Origin: Ramazzottius varieornatus
Taxonomy: Eukaryota > Tardigrada > Eutardigrada > Parachela > Ramazzottiidae
Direction: 5' to 3'
Length of the DNA: 58,469 bases
NCBI GenBank assembly: GCA_001949185.1
Contig: BDGG01000011.1
Span: forward strand, 1,751,954-1,810,422
The translations under genes and the position numbers were made by a program. Shown one piece after another: positions 20,750 through 32,272 of this stretch. The stretch's first letter is position 1. Each line of letters opens with the position of its first letter. The notes under the pieces were generated by a model that was not told where the DNA came from, ran no database searches, and saw nothing but the letters and a program-made list of their open reading frames with translations.

Positions 20750-23700
20750 AAACGTTTATTTCGGAAAAAATTCTTGGTGGTGTTCCTTAGTTAGCAGGTG
20801 GTGCACGTAGTAAACGGTGGTGATGATTTGGAATTGAAAGGTGGTATCATGTGACCACCGTGGTGAAAGGAGCCTTCCCCTAACACTTATAGTACGACCA
20901 CACTCTTTACGAGTACAACGCGTCAGTTTTGTTCTCCTCCCAAAATTGGGCTTTTGGTCTTTCTGCGATTTTTCGTTTTCCTGTGACTCGAAATTACCAC
21001 CGAATAGGGGTGACATATGGTCAACGAAAGCCCAGCACGACAGAAAACAGTTTTACGATTTTGGGTGGTTTTGCTAGTATTGTGAAATTCGCGTTTTTTC
21101 TGTAGCAACATACATTCCTTTCGCTCAGAAAACACTCTAGCAATGAGAACAGATCCTTCTTTCGAGCCTGAGCCTGTCTCCAATTTAGTTAGCACCAGAG
21201 TGTTGGGAGAAACATCAAAACGGTCAAAGATACTTTTTCCAAATTGGCCTGTTAGGCCTGCCAGTTTTCGTAATTTTACGGTCTACAGCTCCAGCACAGA
21301 TTTTATCTTTCTGGTCAAGGTTCGGCCGTTGCGGGAACCCGGCTTTTAAGTTGACCGAGCGCACCGTCCGGTACATCCTCTTCCAACTTGAGCCATCCTT
21401 TTTTCATCTCACAGGCTGCCTCTTAAGGGAAGACTGACCTAGCTCGAGCAGCTCACGAGTCGACGGGCGTTGCTCATTACCCAAATGAAATATCAGTCAC
21501 AAGAAACGTTGCATGGTCGAACAATTGGTCTTAATGCGCACTGGCGGAAACAGTTTCGCAAAAGTACCGTATCCTCGGATGAATTTTAAGCTCGAACTGA
21601 TCGAAAAACCGTTTTAAATTCACTGATACTCGGAAAGTGGCCTGAATTTCTCACTTCAAATAATATTACATACAGTACATCTCGATGAAATGAGGAGCTT
21701 CACGGACTGGAATCTGAAGACCGTTTCTGGGTGCGGTACAACGGTGCTCTCTCTATGACCAGAGAGACGCTTTAGAGTGAGATTACTCGGAACCCATGCA
21801 CCGTTATTGCCGTTCCTTCGGTAGGAAGATGTTTACACCTATTGTCTAGTTCCGCGTATATTTTGAGATTTTCTAAGTAGCTTCTGATTTTTCATTGGAT
21901 TTTTGAAGTTGCACCGGTCGACTGTTGTAAATATGGCATCGAATCGAGAGCAATTTTAACGCCCGTCTTCCGTGCTCTTTTTCCGTGCGCTAAGCCCGGC
22001 CATTCTGTGGTCATCTTATCGATCACCTTTATGACTTGCCAATCACCCTGAAAGACACCACGCGGAGAAAAGCCAGATCATTAGGGACGCTAACCACTAA
22101 ACAGTAGAGGGAGACTAGGTGCAGGCAGGGCCCTGGTCGACCGCTCCACCGCAAGCTCCCAGATCGTTCTTGTTTGAAGAAATTTTGTGTAAATTTGCCT
22201 ATGGAACTTTCTAACGCGTAAATAACATCTTCTGGTAGACGAAGGCTTTCTCTACACGGCTGAACAGTTAGGGAAAACGTGCTGAATGACTCCACTTGCG
22301 TGTCAGTCTCCCTTAACGGTGAAATTACTAATACAAGAGTCATTTAATAACACAAGTGCCAATACAAGTACTAATTTAACGTTCAAGACCTATACGAGAG
22401 GCAATCTGTTGTCCGTTCTCGGTCCTAGACTCGATGCCGCGGTTCCCTGGCTAACTTCTCACGCTGATCGAGTAAAATATAAGGACCACAGTCCTAACTC
22501 TCACGGGAAGGGAGGTCCAGAGATCACATGACCGGAAATCCCTGGATCTCCTCCCCCAGCCCCACCCCCTGCCCTGGCTTTATACCACAGTTATTCCGGC
22601 CTGCGCTGCATAACTACCCAAGTTTCGCTCATCGAGCAAGGAAACGCGTGGTATACAGGAGTTGTCTCTTATCCGAGATTTTTCCAACTCATAAGCTGCC
22701 ACTTACGGTGGAATCACTAATACAGGAGTCAGCAAGAGTGGGTCTGCACGCATACCATGTGGTGCTTTAAGCAGCATGTACTACCAGGACCATCTAGGTG
22801 CAGCTGTGTATGGTTAGCCTTGGCACCACGATCGGCCAGGAGCAGATTACTGTTGTCGAGGGGCCAGATGAGTTCCTCAATGACGTAGCGCCTGCCAAGC
22901 GGCGACACGAAAATCCGAAAATTTTACCAGTTGTAGATTTTCGAACCTTCATATGGCAGCCTGTCTGGGACCCTGCTTCGAACCCGTTTTTCTAAAGAGT
23001 AGCAACTTCTGTCACTGTAACATCGGTAAAGTTCACCAAATCAAGAATAAGCAGGCTCTAGATAGGCACGAAGCCCATCAACCTCATTTTTCCCACTGGG
23101 GTGCCTCATAGACGGGTTCAAAAGTTGCAAGCAAGCCGTCGAGGATACCGGAGACGAAGACAAGCCAGAAAGAAAATCTTGAGTTTCGGCCCTGGCAGGA
23201 GTCAAAGTTTACCTACAAACCTACCCCGCGTAACTCGCGCACTTTCGGTCCGGTTTCTGAAATCAGCGAAAAAATCAGATTTCCTTTCCCTTATGCTTGA
23301 TTTGAGTTGATCAAACTGATATAAATGTTACATCAGCCGCTTTCAACATAAAACTTAGTTTTTAGGCCCGTCATGAGTAACACTAATCTAGTCGAGTTTC
23401 CGTGCGGCCATGCTAACTTTGTGCAACCGCTTTTTCAAAGCTGTATGTAAATTCAGCCTCACACGCGTTTGCCTCATGTCTTTACCAAGAAGATAGCCTT
23501 TTCTGAGAACTACAAGGTTTGTTTGGAAGCAACTCGTTTCAAACTTCGAGCGCAGAAAGGTATCACTGATCCGAGCAGATTACAACTTTCTTGGCGAAAT
23601 TTAATTCTCCCTGAGTCTACATTCGTGCCTTTCATCCAAACTATAGCTTTTTAGATGGTAAATCAGATAATCGAGCCTATGACGTAATGCAGTGCAATTA

Positions 23701-23850
23701 AACCGTAGAAAATTGTCTTGGACAGTGCCCATCAGCCGACCAGCTGTTTGACTTTTGCGTTTCGAGGCTGCGGATTGTTCATTTACTTTCTTTCAGAGAC
23801 GCTCTCTAATCCATATCGTTTCCGTAAGCGTCTTTTCATAATTTCCTGGA
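20750..23850. other. no gene recognised; one dispersed direct repeat
   Basis: I see no convincing exon here. A block of about 30 bp recurs at about 22310-22345 and 22701-22733, sharing ACTAATACARGAGTCA in the same orientation, which suggests remnants of one repeat family. A GC-rich patch (CCCCCAGCCCCACCCCC) sits near 22555. Confidence 0.35.
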
Positions 23851-23854
23851 GTTT

Positions 23855-24095
23855 CAACACCAAGCGACCTCGACGGTACACCGAAAAAGTCCTGAAGGAC
23901 GCGCTTTCTGCTATTCAGTACGTACGTACAGCAAAGCAGCCTTCAGTGCTAGTTTTTACTTGTAGTAAGAATCACCTGCCCGTGCCGCCGTAGCGAAAAG
24001 ACCTGTCTCGTACTTTTTACTGTCCCATACTTACCCATCGTGCGTGTACTGAACGGGATGCGCTGTCTGAGACTCTGTAGTGCCACGGAACTAAA
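23855..24095 (+). pseudogene. pogo-type pipsqueak HTH fragment interrupted by a MITE
   Basis: The peptide KRPRRYTEKVLKDALSAIQ (about 23862-23919) matches the start of the pipsqueak-type DNA-binding domain of the copy at 8046. The sequence that should follow, GAACGGGATG (NGM in the 8046 copy), reappears at 24051. Between them lies a segment whose right end (CGTAGCGAAAAGACCTG... CATCGTGCGTGTA) belongs to MITE family B, flanked by TA. The transposase was therefore dead or dying when the MITE entered. No catalytic domain remains. Confidence 0.55.
23921..24046. mobile_element. MITE family B, copy 3 (degraded)
   Basis: The right half aligns by eye with copy 2: GCCGCCGTAGCGAAAAG is followed by a degenerate GCCAGTAAAAATTATGG-type terminus ending GTGCGTG|TA. 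The left end is poorly preserved. It lies inside a pogo-type fragment. Confidence 0.5.
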
Positions 24096-24099
24096 TACG

Positions 24100-26268
24100 T
24101 ACGGCTTTCGGTTTTTCCTTCTTCGCTCTGTTTCGGTTCAGGGTTTCGGCTTGGCCACAGTCATGCGCAGTACTGACATGGGTGCCCTTCAAGGGTAGCT
24201 CATTTTCAAATTGGAGCAAACAACGGGCATATTCCGTTACCCGATGTGACTGGAAACCCTTTGTGGTCGCAGTATAGACAACCGCCTTGCCCACTGAAAT
24301 TCATCTGATTCATGAGCCATGCTTTGGCAGGAAGATCGGCACCGATCGCCGACACACAAAAGACTATCCGCGTTTGCACTTTATCGACCACCAGATAATA
24401 ACCTTTAGTAAAATGAGTATGTAAGTCCAGAAATATAGAAATGGGACGTTATATATATTTTGTGGATGGTTGGCTCTCAAGATCGTGTTAATTTTTTGCT
24501 TTGCTATTGTATTTACGCCTGGTTTACCTTCCGAATTTATGCGATCAAGCTCGGTTTGCAGCCGCTTGCAAGTACCATTGATCGGCAGCTTTCCTTTTCC
24601 TTGCCAGAGTTAAAGAGTGATGACTTTATGGATCAGAAATCTTCTCTCTCGGTCGAGTTGATCAGTCATGCCGCTGCGCAATAGCCAATGTAGGAAAAAA
24701 AATGCCCGTATGTATGTAGTGTCCGTCATGTGACCGTCGACTCGTCATCGGGTTGGTTAATTCAGGCAAATCCGGATTCGCCTACGTAACGGCTCCATGC
24801 GTGCAACGTACATACGCGGCTGGCACATCGGTTTGAGCCGTGATTTTAGACTCAGCATTGCCGTTCCCCAACTGTTTTACACATTTTGAGTTTTCAGCGG
24901 CATGCCTGGAGTTGATCTATGGCAAGGAAAACCGGCCAGACAGATTCGTTGGAGAACCCAAAAATCTGCAGACCGTCAGTTCTATTGTCAGGCTCATAAT
25001 TTTGAACGGTTTAGCGATGACACCCGCAAAATAATTCCGCACTCGTTATAGGAGTTTGTTGTGCTCTTTTCCGTCTGTTACATCTTGTATGGCAGCTCGG
25101 AATGGGTTGCATGGTCCATCAAGCTCTAGCTTTTCGTCTGCAAAATTTCCTTCTTTGGTCAATGGGGTTGTCCATATGTACGGAAAATTTCTTATTAATA
25201 CCGCAATATCTCACCCTCGGTTATCTTAGTAATCTGATGCTGAAAATCGGCTAACAGCACCTTAGACCTGCAGATCGGCTCCCTGAACAAAAAAATTGTG
25301 CCATTTGCAAGTCGTAAAATCAGTCCAGATATCGTATTTCAATTGCTATTTGTCCACTAAATCGGAGCTCATCATGTCTCTTCGCAGTCTTCCCGTTTAT
25401 CACCTCAATCACACCGCAGTTCCTACACACATGATGAAGTGCTTTTTTTGTCAAATCTCACTTAGCACATGTTCCAAATTTTTGAGCTGTTTCCAGTCCA
25501 GACTCAGCACTAACAGGACGATAATGTCTCTCATCGCTTGAAATGATAGCGACTGACGCAGGGCCATAATTGCAAACAAAGTGAACAAAGGCAGGAACGT
25601 TAGGCCACGCTTCGTCAACCTATCCATCACCTTCCGGTAATTTAGCTACAAAAGTCAGTGGTGTCCCGGTGTAATTTATGTGCCAGATACAACGGACCAC
25701 ATATCACACTTCCCTTCCACCCAACACGGGTTTTGCAAGCTATGGGTCAACCACACGCTACGCGTGTTTAAAAACTAGGGTCCAGTCTCCCTATTATTGT
25801 GCATATACTGTATCAACGCCTGGCACACACTGTATCAACCAGTGTTGAAGGTCAGTTCAAGGTATTGACGGCGCATAGACACTCCGATAAACATTTGTCG
25901 GCGATCGAACCCTCACCGACTAACCTCCCTTATGTTTCCTTAAAGTCAGAGATGGCTCGTTCGCAGCTGATGCTCAATAGTTCTATGTTCACCGCTTTTT
26001 TGCGCAACTGTATTTTCTGCTGTGGCTGTCTTCAGCCTTTTGGCGATACAAGGCAAGCCTAAAAACTTCTAGTTCCTCTATCTGTTTGTTTGGCGCACAG
26101 GTTTGGGGATATGATCTTCCGCGAATGCGATGCCGTTCACGTTTGAGACGCACCGTGCAAAATGTCCCGACTTCATAGGCGGATTCTAATTAACTAGCGT
26201 GTGCTATACTATATATATGATAGCCAAGTGGAGATCTAACAAACCAGCCAGATTTCGGAGCCAATGTT
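24100..26268. other. no gene recognised
   Basis: Short frames only. A weak inverted repeat with arms around CCGTATGTATGTAGTG and ACGTACATACG spans about 24705-24812. Nothing else could be supported before the receptor gene. Confidence 0.35.
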
Positions 26269-27363
26269 CTACCTGGATGTAATAAACCGGCCTCGCACGA
26301 AGATGTTAAGAAATTCCGTTCTAACATCTGGTAGCATAGCTAGGAAAACAAAAGGCTCAAGAATGTAGATAAGAGCAGCGTAATCTTGGGATAGGTAGAC
26401 GACGTCCCATTTGCAGTCACCAAAGCCGGTACGTGTCCGAATTGCAACGGATACGGTGGGCAACACACTCACAACGACCACCGATAACTTCAGAAAGTAC
26501 TGCAGAACCACCATTTTGCTAACGATCTTTTCCTGACGGAACGCACGATACTTTGCAGGCGTCCTATTTCCTCCGGCTGAGTTCATGGCCGAAGTCTGAG
26601 AAGCTTGTCCGACCAGTCGACCTCTTCGATGTCTCCAGACGAGCATCAGCAATATAGGAAAGCCCAGGTAGGCCAATGTCTCTGGCACAATGCATGTAAC
26701 CGTTGACACAATCATACTGTAGGTATAGTAGGGATTCTGAGCAGGTACTCGTGAGTCGCAGCCGCCTTGCCTCGCGATGTGGGCTTTAATACCAAGTGGT
26801 AAATACCACGCGTGGAAGTAGACAACCGCGATACTAGCGCCAGTGAAGGCGAACCATCTGGGCTTTCTCATTCGGTACCACAGTGGACAATAGAAGGCTA
26901 ACCAACGATCGAGGCATATGATGCAGTCTTCCAGCGAGTTTAGCGACCCCATGCAAAAGCCGATGTAGACCATGAGGGAGTAAGCTAGAGGATGGGAGTG
27001 GTACAATTTCGGAACTAGGGGTCTTGTTACCGTCAATGCCACGTAGACGCTGAAGATGACTGTGTTATAAAAGACCAGAATGACAATGTGCTGAAGAAAT
27101 GGCGTCATTAAAGTTCGACGACGAATAAAAAATGTGGCAAGAATACCGATGTTTACAATTTGACAGATCAAGTTACAGAAACATAGGATGGAGGTCAAGC
27201 AGATGTAGAAGTTGCGAGGTAGACAGACAAACTCCTCCACGATATGAATACAGGTTGAGTTATTCATACCGCCGATGCAGTAGAGGTACAGACGGCGATT
27301 TGCCCAGCGTTTGGTCGGAGGACCACTGAGGCACTTCAATTTCAACCTTGACTTTCGTTGCAA
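26269..27363 (-). CDS. rhodopsin-type G-protein-coupled receptor, single exon
   Basis: The frame is 364 codons on the minus strand. Seven hydrophobic segments can be followed: LICQIVNIGILATFF, FLQHIVILVFYNTVIFSVYV, a third ending in DCIICLDRWLAFYCPL, FTGASIAVVYFHAWYLPLG, a fifth ending FPILLMLVWRHRRG, VVLQYFLKLSVVVVSVLPTV and YAALIYILEPFVFLAMLPDV. DRW replaces the class-A DRY motif at the end of helix 3, followed by the usual ..A...PL. The helix-7 NPxxY motif is not conserved (EPFVFLAM). An N-linked site (NNST) precedes helix 1. The arrangement is that of invertebrate peptide-type receptors, but the ligand cannot be told. The true start may be the internal Met about 33 codons in, just before NNST. 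The cytoplasmic loop 3 is basic. It acts in the plasma membrane. Confidence 0.8.
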   Translation of the reverse strand: MQRKSRLKLKCLSGPPTKRWANRRLYLYCIGGMNNSTCIHIVEEFVCLPRNFYICLTSILCFCNLICQIVNIGILATFFIRRRTLMTPFLQHIVILVFYNTVIFSVYVALTVTRPLVPKLYHSHPLAYSLMVYIGFCMGSLNSLEDCIICLDRWLAFYCPLWYRMRKPRWFAFTGASIAVVYFHAWYLPLGIKAHIARQGGCDSRVPAQNPYYTYSMIVSTVTCIVPETLAYLGFPILLMLVWRHRRGRLVGQASQTSAMNSAGGNRTPAKYRAFRQEKIVSKMVVLQYFLKLSVVVVSVLPTVSVAIRTRTGFGDCKWDVVYLSQDYAALIYILEPFVFLAMLPDVRTEFLNIFVRGRFITSR

Positions 27364-27948
27364 GAGACCACTTCCTGACGGCGCGACAATGTACCGGTGC
27401 CTGGCTTCCGAGATTGAACTTACATCTTCACCGACTGAGCAGTGGGGAGAGGCGCTTCACAAAACGCGACTTGGATCCGCCTGACTGAACTATGTACTCC
27501 GTTGCTCAGTTAAAATACACGCTATTGAGTTTTAATTAGTAATCGGTTTGTATAGCGGTAGGGCATTCACAGTTTGTAAACTGGCCAGCGGTGGACGGGT
27601 GATCTATTCCGCCTATATATCGAAAATTACGGGACTGCCACCGACGGCCTGTCGAGAACCGGTACAACAGGCAATTTTGGCATCAGTGCGCGAATTCTAC
27701 CTCTACGAGACAGGAGGCGTGGCGTTCGAATGACATTCGGAACGGTGTTTTCGATATGCAAAATATTGATCGACTGATTGCCGTTCCAGAGTTGGGCTGC
27801 GCTTGAGGTTGTCAAACCGTTCTGTGTTTTGGACAATTCACTGAATAAATCATCCGTCCACCGCTGCATATGACACAGGGAACTCTTCCCGGAAGCTGCG
27901 ACAACGCTTTGTCAACAGGTTATACTTATGTTCGCGCTACGGTGCTTT

Positions 27949-28209
27949 CTAATTGCCTTGTGCGTGTCTTGCTATGCAAGGCACACACGCCATGGCTTTG
28001 CCTGTTGAGCCACGAGTCTGGATAAGCCTGGGTTCAAAATCAGGGTCTTTCAGGTGCTTGTTGACTTGTTCCCTGGTCAGGAAAGCAGCTCGTTTAGAAA
28101 GCACGCAAAGGTTCCTGAGGTTCTGTACTTCGTCAACTACTCGTTCGAGTCTTCTGATTCCCTCGCTCAATGCACCGAAGCTCCTGACGCTACCAAGTAT
28201 TGAGGCCAC
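27949..28209 (-). CDS. hypothetical ORF, 86 residues
   Basis: The protein begins MASILGSVRSFGALSEG and continues with a charged helix (RRLERVVDEVQNLRNL) and EQVNKHLKDPDFEP. Composition suggests real coding sequence, possibly one exon of a larger gene, but no domain is recognised and no splice partner was found. It overlaps, in another frame, the 3' end of the frame interrupted by the hAT element at 28359. Confidence 0.3.
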   Translation of the reverse strand: MASILGSVRSFGALSEGIRRLERVVDEVQNLRNLCVLSKRAAFLTREQVNKHLKDPDFEPRLIQTRGSTGKAMACVPCIARHAQGN

Positions 28210-28358
28210 AGTAAGTCGATTACTTCAGCCAGTTCCCACTCGGTACCAATTGATTTTCGGACTAATTGGTTAATCCTGGCGGGACCTAGCGTAAACAAAA
28301 ATTCCCACTCGAATTTGAACCTCCAGTACATGGTCGACTTGGTCGCACGCCCTTGAAT

Positions 28359-28818
28359 CAGGGATGAGCAGTTTTGGAACGGCGTAGCGTTTTTGGACCA
28401 GTTTTCCGCTTCGCTACGCTATATTGCGAAACTATAGCGGAACTGGGCACACTCAAAACTATCCGGAGCGAAGCGATAGCGAGCTGTAGCGGAAATAGCG
28501 GATTTTTCGCCAGAACTAGTGAAAAACTGGGTCCGCCATCGATATTTATCACGTAAAGATCCGAGTTTAGCAAACTATTTTAACGTATTTGATGTTGTTC
28601 TGAGCTCGAAATCAATGAATTGTCATTTTGTAAGTCAGTTCTGGGCGATAAAAAACGGCAGAAAATCGACGCATTTTCTGCACGGGGAAATTATCCACAG
28701 CGGTAGCAAAGCGGATAGCGTACCCTTGGATCTCATAGCGGGACATAGCGGAGCGTCGCAGCGTCATCAAAGCGGTAGCGAAGCGGACAGCACCAGATCC
28801 CATAATTGCTCATCCCTG
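28359..28818. mobile_element. non-autonomous hAT-type element, 460 bp
   Basis: The left terminus is CAGGGATGAGCAGTTTTGG and the complement of the right terminus is CAGGGATGAGCAATTATGG. The exact 8-bp direct repeat CCTTGAAT lies at 28351-28358 and again at 28819-28826. An 8-bp duplication with CAGGG..TG..CA-type ends is the signature of the hAT superfamily. The interior has no transposase but is rich in GTAGCG/CGCTTCG motifs in both orientations. The intact ends and perfect duplication suggest a fairly recent insertion. Confidence 0.9.
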
Positions 28819-29067
28819 CCTTGAATTGGAAAGACAGGCAAGATGACTTGGTGTGCTCTGTCATGAACGTATGGCTGTCCGAAAGCGAAATCATCAAATC
28901 CGGTCTTATTTCTCGCTCTTTGTGACTGCAGTGCGATGCGAATAATATCGAAGACGGACCGCAACAAGAAGAACCGGAAAGAAGCTATCGTGGCCCGGCT
29001 AGCGGAGCTACATGGAATTAGACCACTGTTTGTACGCAATGTTAGCCGGGCCTTCAGCGGTAGTGCC

Positions 29068-29103
29068 AGTCGTCCGAATACATAAGTTCGTACGACTGGC
29101 TGT
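29068..29103. repeat. small hairpin
   Basis: GCCAGTCGTCCGAA and TTCGTACGACTGGC form a 14-bp stem with one mismatch and an 8-nt loop, inside the ORF interrupted by the hAT element. Confidence 0.6.
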
Positions 29104-29239
29104 GCGCAAATTTCTGGTTGTACTGTAAGTAAATACATCGTGACTGTCGCGACAGGCCGCAGCCAGACGAAGCGGCAAGAAATTATCACAATCGAAACCT
29201 ACGCGGAAGTGAACCATCTCTGCTGGTATTCCGGTCGAG

Positions 29240-30031
29240 GTCTCATGGTAGCGTCAGTCAGAGGGTGGCCCCTACAGTTTGAATTAGTGTTAGCAGTCGA
29301 AAATTCAAACTATGGCATCGCCTTTCGGAAACGAACCGATAATCGGGTCAGGTTGAACTTGAATACGGCCCGAATAGGAAATTACAGAATGAAATACAGT
29401 ACTCAGTACGGATTTTGTTTATATAGTACGATCTAACTCGACCTAACGGCCCGGAACCGCCAGACATTTAAATTCTGACTGCTAAAATTACTTAGCAAGG
29501 AGCATACCCCTGGAAGGCCGAGCTCAGTGCATGCAGATACATTCAGGGAGTTGGGTATAAAGGGCGATCAGTGTGTGTGTACGTGCCTGATATGACCCAT
29601 TCATACACGCATGCACTATGGCAACGCGTTTGGTGTCGAGTCCGCCCCAAAAACTGCCATCACGTGGGTGGCCAAACTTAGCATTGCACCACTTTCACTT
29701 AAGAACGCCTCGCTTCGCTCGGCTTGATTAAAATTGTATGGGCCACCACTGGCGTTAGTCGGCCGGTGCTGTCGTCCAAATTGATCAAGCTTTTGTCACG
29801 GATTATAAAATTCGCTATAGAAAACACCGTTTAAGCTTATAATTTACGACTGGAGAACAAAGCCGAAAATATAACTGCAACATGATTTACCTCCTACGCA
29901 AAGACTGACATGAATGAGCTTGCGGTGTTTCGCCCTTTGAGTCTAGTGTTGACTAACTGAGTAACTTCCTGCGTTTCCATCCGTCAGCTCGGCGAACTAG
30001 TAGAACACCGCTCGCTTGAGAACCGCTGAGT
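29240..30031. other. no gene recognised
   Basis: Short frames only; no inverted or tandem repeat of note. This is probably the 3' flank of the nuclease gene. Confidence 0.35.
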
Positions 30032-30994
30032 TTACTTCTTTGCTCGTCGTCGCAGAAGTCTTTTACTTGGAGTGTTGTCCAAAAAACCGTACAGATTTGC
30101 CTGTATCGAATATCCGTCTTTCTCTTGGCTGTCGGTTCTCAGAAGAAATGCCGCGTATTGGATGGCTTGAACGTGCGTAGGTTTAGAGTCGTCGTAATGC
30201 AGGTCGATTTTGAGCAGAACCAGACCAGCTATAGGATTCTCCTCCAAAAAATCCTTACACCTGTTTTCCATACTTCGCCACGAACCACTGTAGTTGGACT
30301 CCCCATGGGCGAATCCATTCCAGTCGGGGTCAGATCGTCCACCTAGGCTTCGAGCGATCACGTGTCCAGCTTCGTATTTGTTAAAGTGGCGTCCTCTACG
30401 ACGAATACGGCCTTTATCTGGGTCGCTGAAGCCTCCATCATTAAACTTGAGATGTTTGTGCTTGCAAAGACCATAAACTTGCAGAAGTCGCCCGTTACTG
30501 GAAGAAGACAATGTGACAGCAATTCAACGGACGGAGGGGCATTAGAGCACACAAGGGCGACTTTACTTACAAGTACTTCTGCACTTCCCTTGGTTTGATC
30601 GGTTCTCCTGTATCTATGTGCGCATTCAGATCGATACATCTTGCCCTTACAGAGTCGTCATGATCGTGGCTCGTCTTTTCAAAAGGATCGATGCGTGCGT
30701 GCTGTATGAAAAGTTTCTTAATTTCTTTCCGAAGTTGTCGATTTTCTTCGACACTTAATTCGCTCCCCGGTGTTTCTATATTAGGATAAATGATCTCATC
30801 TGCATCATCTGCATCGGCGCTTCCTCCGCGCAGGCTTTCTCGCGGCAAACTGGAATCTGCAAGTTAAAATCGAAAAATTTTCCGAGATAGTAGAGGTCCG
30901 TAACACCGTAACAGGACAACAAGCTAGTCTGGTTAAAGTCTGCTTCATCGGCTGGTGGGGGCTCTTTTGGTCTCAAAGCCACTTCCCCGTACAT
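30032..30994 (-). CDS. DNA/RNA non-specific endonuclease-domain protein, 3 exons
   Basis: Exons (minus): 30994-30907, 30856-30571 and 30497-30032. Introns are 50 bp and 73 bp (GTGTTA...AACTTGCAG and GTAAGT...CTTCTTCCAG). Phases close and give 279 residues. The N-terminal half is acidic and helical (SVEENRQLRKEIKKLF). The C-terminal half carries EAGHVIARSLGG (His about 170), then GSWRSMEN about 30 residues later, then VLLKIDLHYDD. This layout matches the Endonuclea_NS_2 type of beta-beta-alpha-metal nuclease, where the His activates water and a downstream Asn binds the metal. That domain is common in secreted and effector nucleases of bacteria. Here it lies in a spliced gene with no signal peptide, so an intracellular role, or an acquired gene that later gained introns, is inferred. 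The canonical Asp-Arg before Gly-His is Glu-Ala. The tail is basic (KRLLRRRAKK). Confidence 0.7.
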
Positions 30995-31313
30995 CTTTGG
31001 TGGAGTATTTAACGGCCATAAGTCTTAGATCAGTTTCCGAAGGAATTTGGCCGTTTTTGAAAGTTGAGATCAGCTCTCGATTGCCCCGCTACCGGGGAAG
31101 ATCTGCTGATAGGATCTCTAATCCTCATTATATCAGCACGTTTCCTGGCTCGACGAGCGCAAACTAAGAGTCACTACAGCAGGCTAGGGTAGCTGACCCA
31201 TAACCTACCTCATGAGCACCAGCTCATTCGATTGTTAGAAGTTTATAACGAAGTAAAAGTGAAAAGAAAGTTAGCCGCCACCATGAATTGCAAACTACAG
31301 TTACGAGGTAGAG

Positions 31314-32272
31314 GGCATGAGTTTTGCGTGTTTATTTTTGGGTCATGAGTTCTGTAATTCATAAAAAAAGTAACCAGTGGCAGATCAAACGTTGTTTCTG
31401 GATAGAATGGTACTATCATTCATGGTCTCCCTCGCTATTACGGTATCAAGCGTTTGGGAGCAGGTAGCTCAGATATACGATACTCGACCGGAAGGAGGGT
31501 TGCTCCCATGTTAAACAGCCTACGAATTCAAACGTATCAAGGCCGCCAGAGGCGCTCCAGTAGCACTTTCCGATGAAGCAATGACGTCTACGTCAGCCGC
31601 GGATACACGTCACGAAGCTGGGTTTTGAGTGTGAACGAAGCCATAAGTTGTATAGCGCTGGTATGCGGCTTACATGACGTACTTCCGGTGCATAGTCAGT
31701 AGACAACTGCCAGATAATACCGCGAGGCCAAATTTCATAAAGGATCATCTTCTGAATTCTTACTCCAGGCCCTTAGACATGGCTTCCTTCAAACTCCTCA
31801 CCGCAAAGAAGACTACCGCAAAGCTACCGCAAAGAAGACTGCGAAACGAAAGGCTCCGGAGCCGGGAGATATCTCAGTAGATCCAACAAAGAAACCACGG
31901 AAGGCAGCGGTGAGGAAGACTGCAGCAAACAGTGCTCCACAGAAAGGGCCATCACCGTCGAAGAAAGCTGCTGCACAGAAACTTTGAGACGCCACCGTAA
32001 TCCTTCCTAATATCTGTTCCAACTTCCAATGTCCGATCAGCACAGTCGTGCAGCGAGATAAAATTAACCATCAGTTTTGTTGGATATTAGCTGAATGTGT
32101 GAAATCGCGGTACCGATGGCGTACCGCACTAAGGATATTGCTGTACGAACCCTGAAGTCATACGGCTTATAGCAGCTGACTGCCAGACGTACGTGTGCTG
32201 CCATCGTAAACCGCAACTACGCAAAACTCATAGGCCAAATTAAAATACGCAAAACTTATGACTTCTACCTCG
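31314..32272. mobile_element. TA-flanked TIR element, 959 bp, family C-like ends
   Basis: The left end is CGAGGTAGAGGGCATGAG and the complement of the right end is CGAGGTAGAAGTCATAAG. Both continue with TTTTGCGT and a second block (YCATGAGTT type) for about 75 bp. TA is at 31312-31313 and 32273-32274. The CGAGG start resembles the MITEs at 42763 and 43267. The interior contains the H1-tail-like frame at 31779-31987 but no transposase. Confidence 0.75.
31779..31987 (+). pseudogene. Lys/Ala-rich histone-H1-tail-like ORF with frameshift
   Basis: ATG 31779 opens MASFKLLTAKKTTAK. After a local duplication of ACCGCAAAGAAGACT the frame is off by one, and the other frame then reads ATAKKTAKRKAPEPGD and further through KKPRKAAVRKTAAN to KKAAAQKL and a TGA at 31985-31987. 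Lys-Ala-Pro-Ser-rich sequence of this kind is typical of the C-terminal tail of linker histone H1. No winged-helix globular domain is present. It is either a broken H1-related copy carried inside the 959-bp element, or a small basic gene with an unrecognised intron. Confidence 0.45.

Larger units (their letters stand above)
28161..29189 (-). pseudogene. ORF split by hAT insertion
   Basis: The minus-strand frame from about 29189 to 28827 (including DFAFGQPYVHDRAH) is cut by the element at 28359-28818. If the element and one copy of its 8-bp duplication are ignored, the same frame continues through ATKSTMYWRFKFEWEFLF to a stop near 28161. The gain of more than 60 in-frame codons supports an insertion into a formerly open frame. 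No family is recognised and the original frame may itself have been part of a repeat. Confidence 0.35.

Noticed and set aside
27390-27450. Possible tRNA-derived promoter boxes upstream of the GPCR
   Set aside because: A-box-like and B-box-like words are too close together for a tRNA and have no stems.
31456-31508. tRNA-like hairpin GGGAGCA...TGCTCCC with TAGCTCAG
   Set aside because: Only about 53 nt between stem ends and no proper anticodon or T arm; it is a chance or repeat-derived hairpin.
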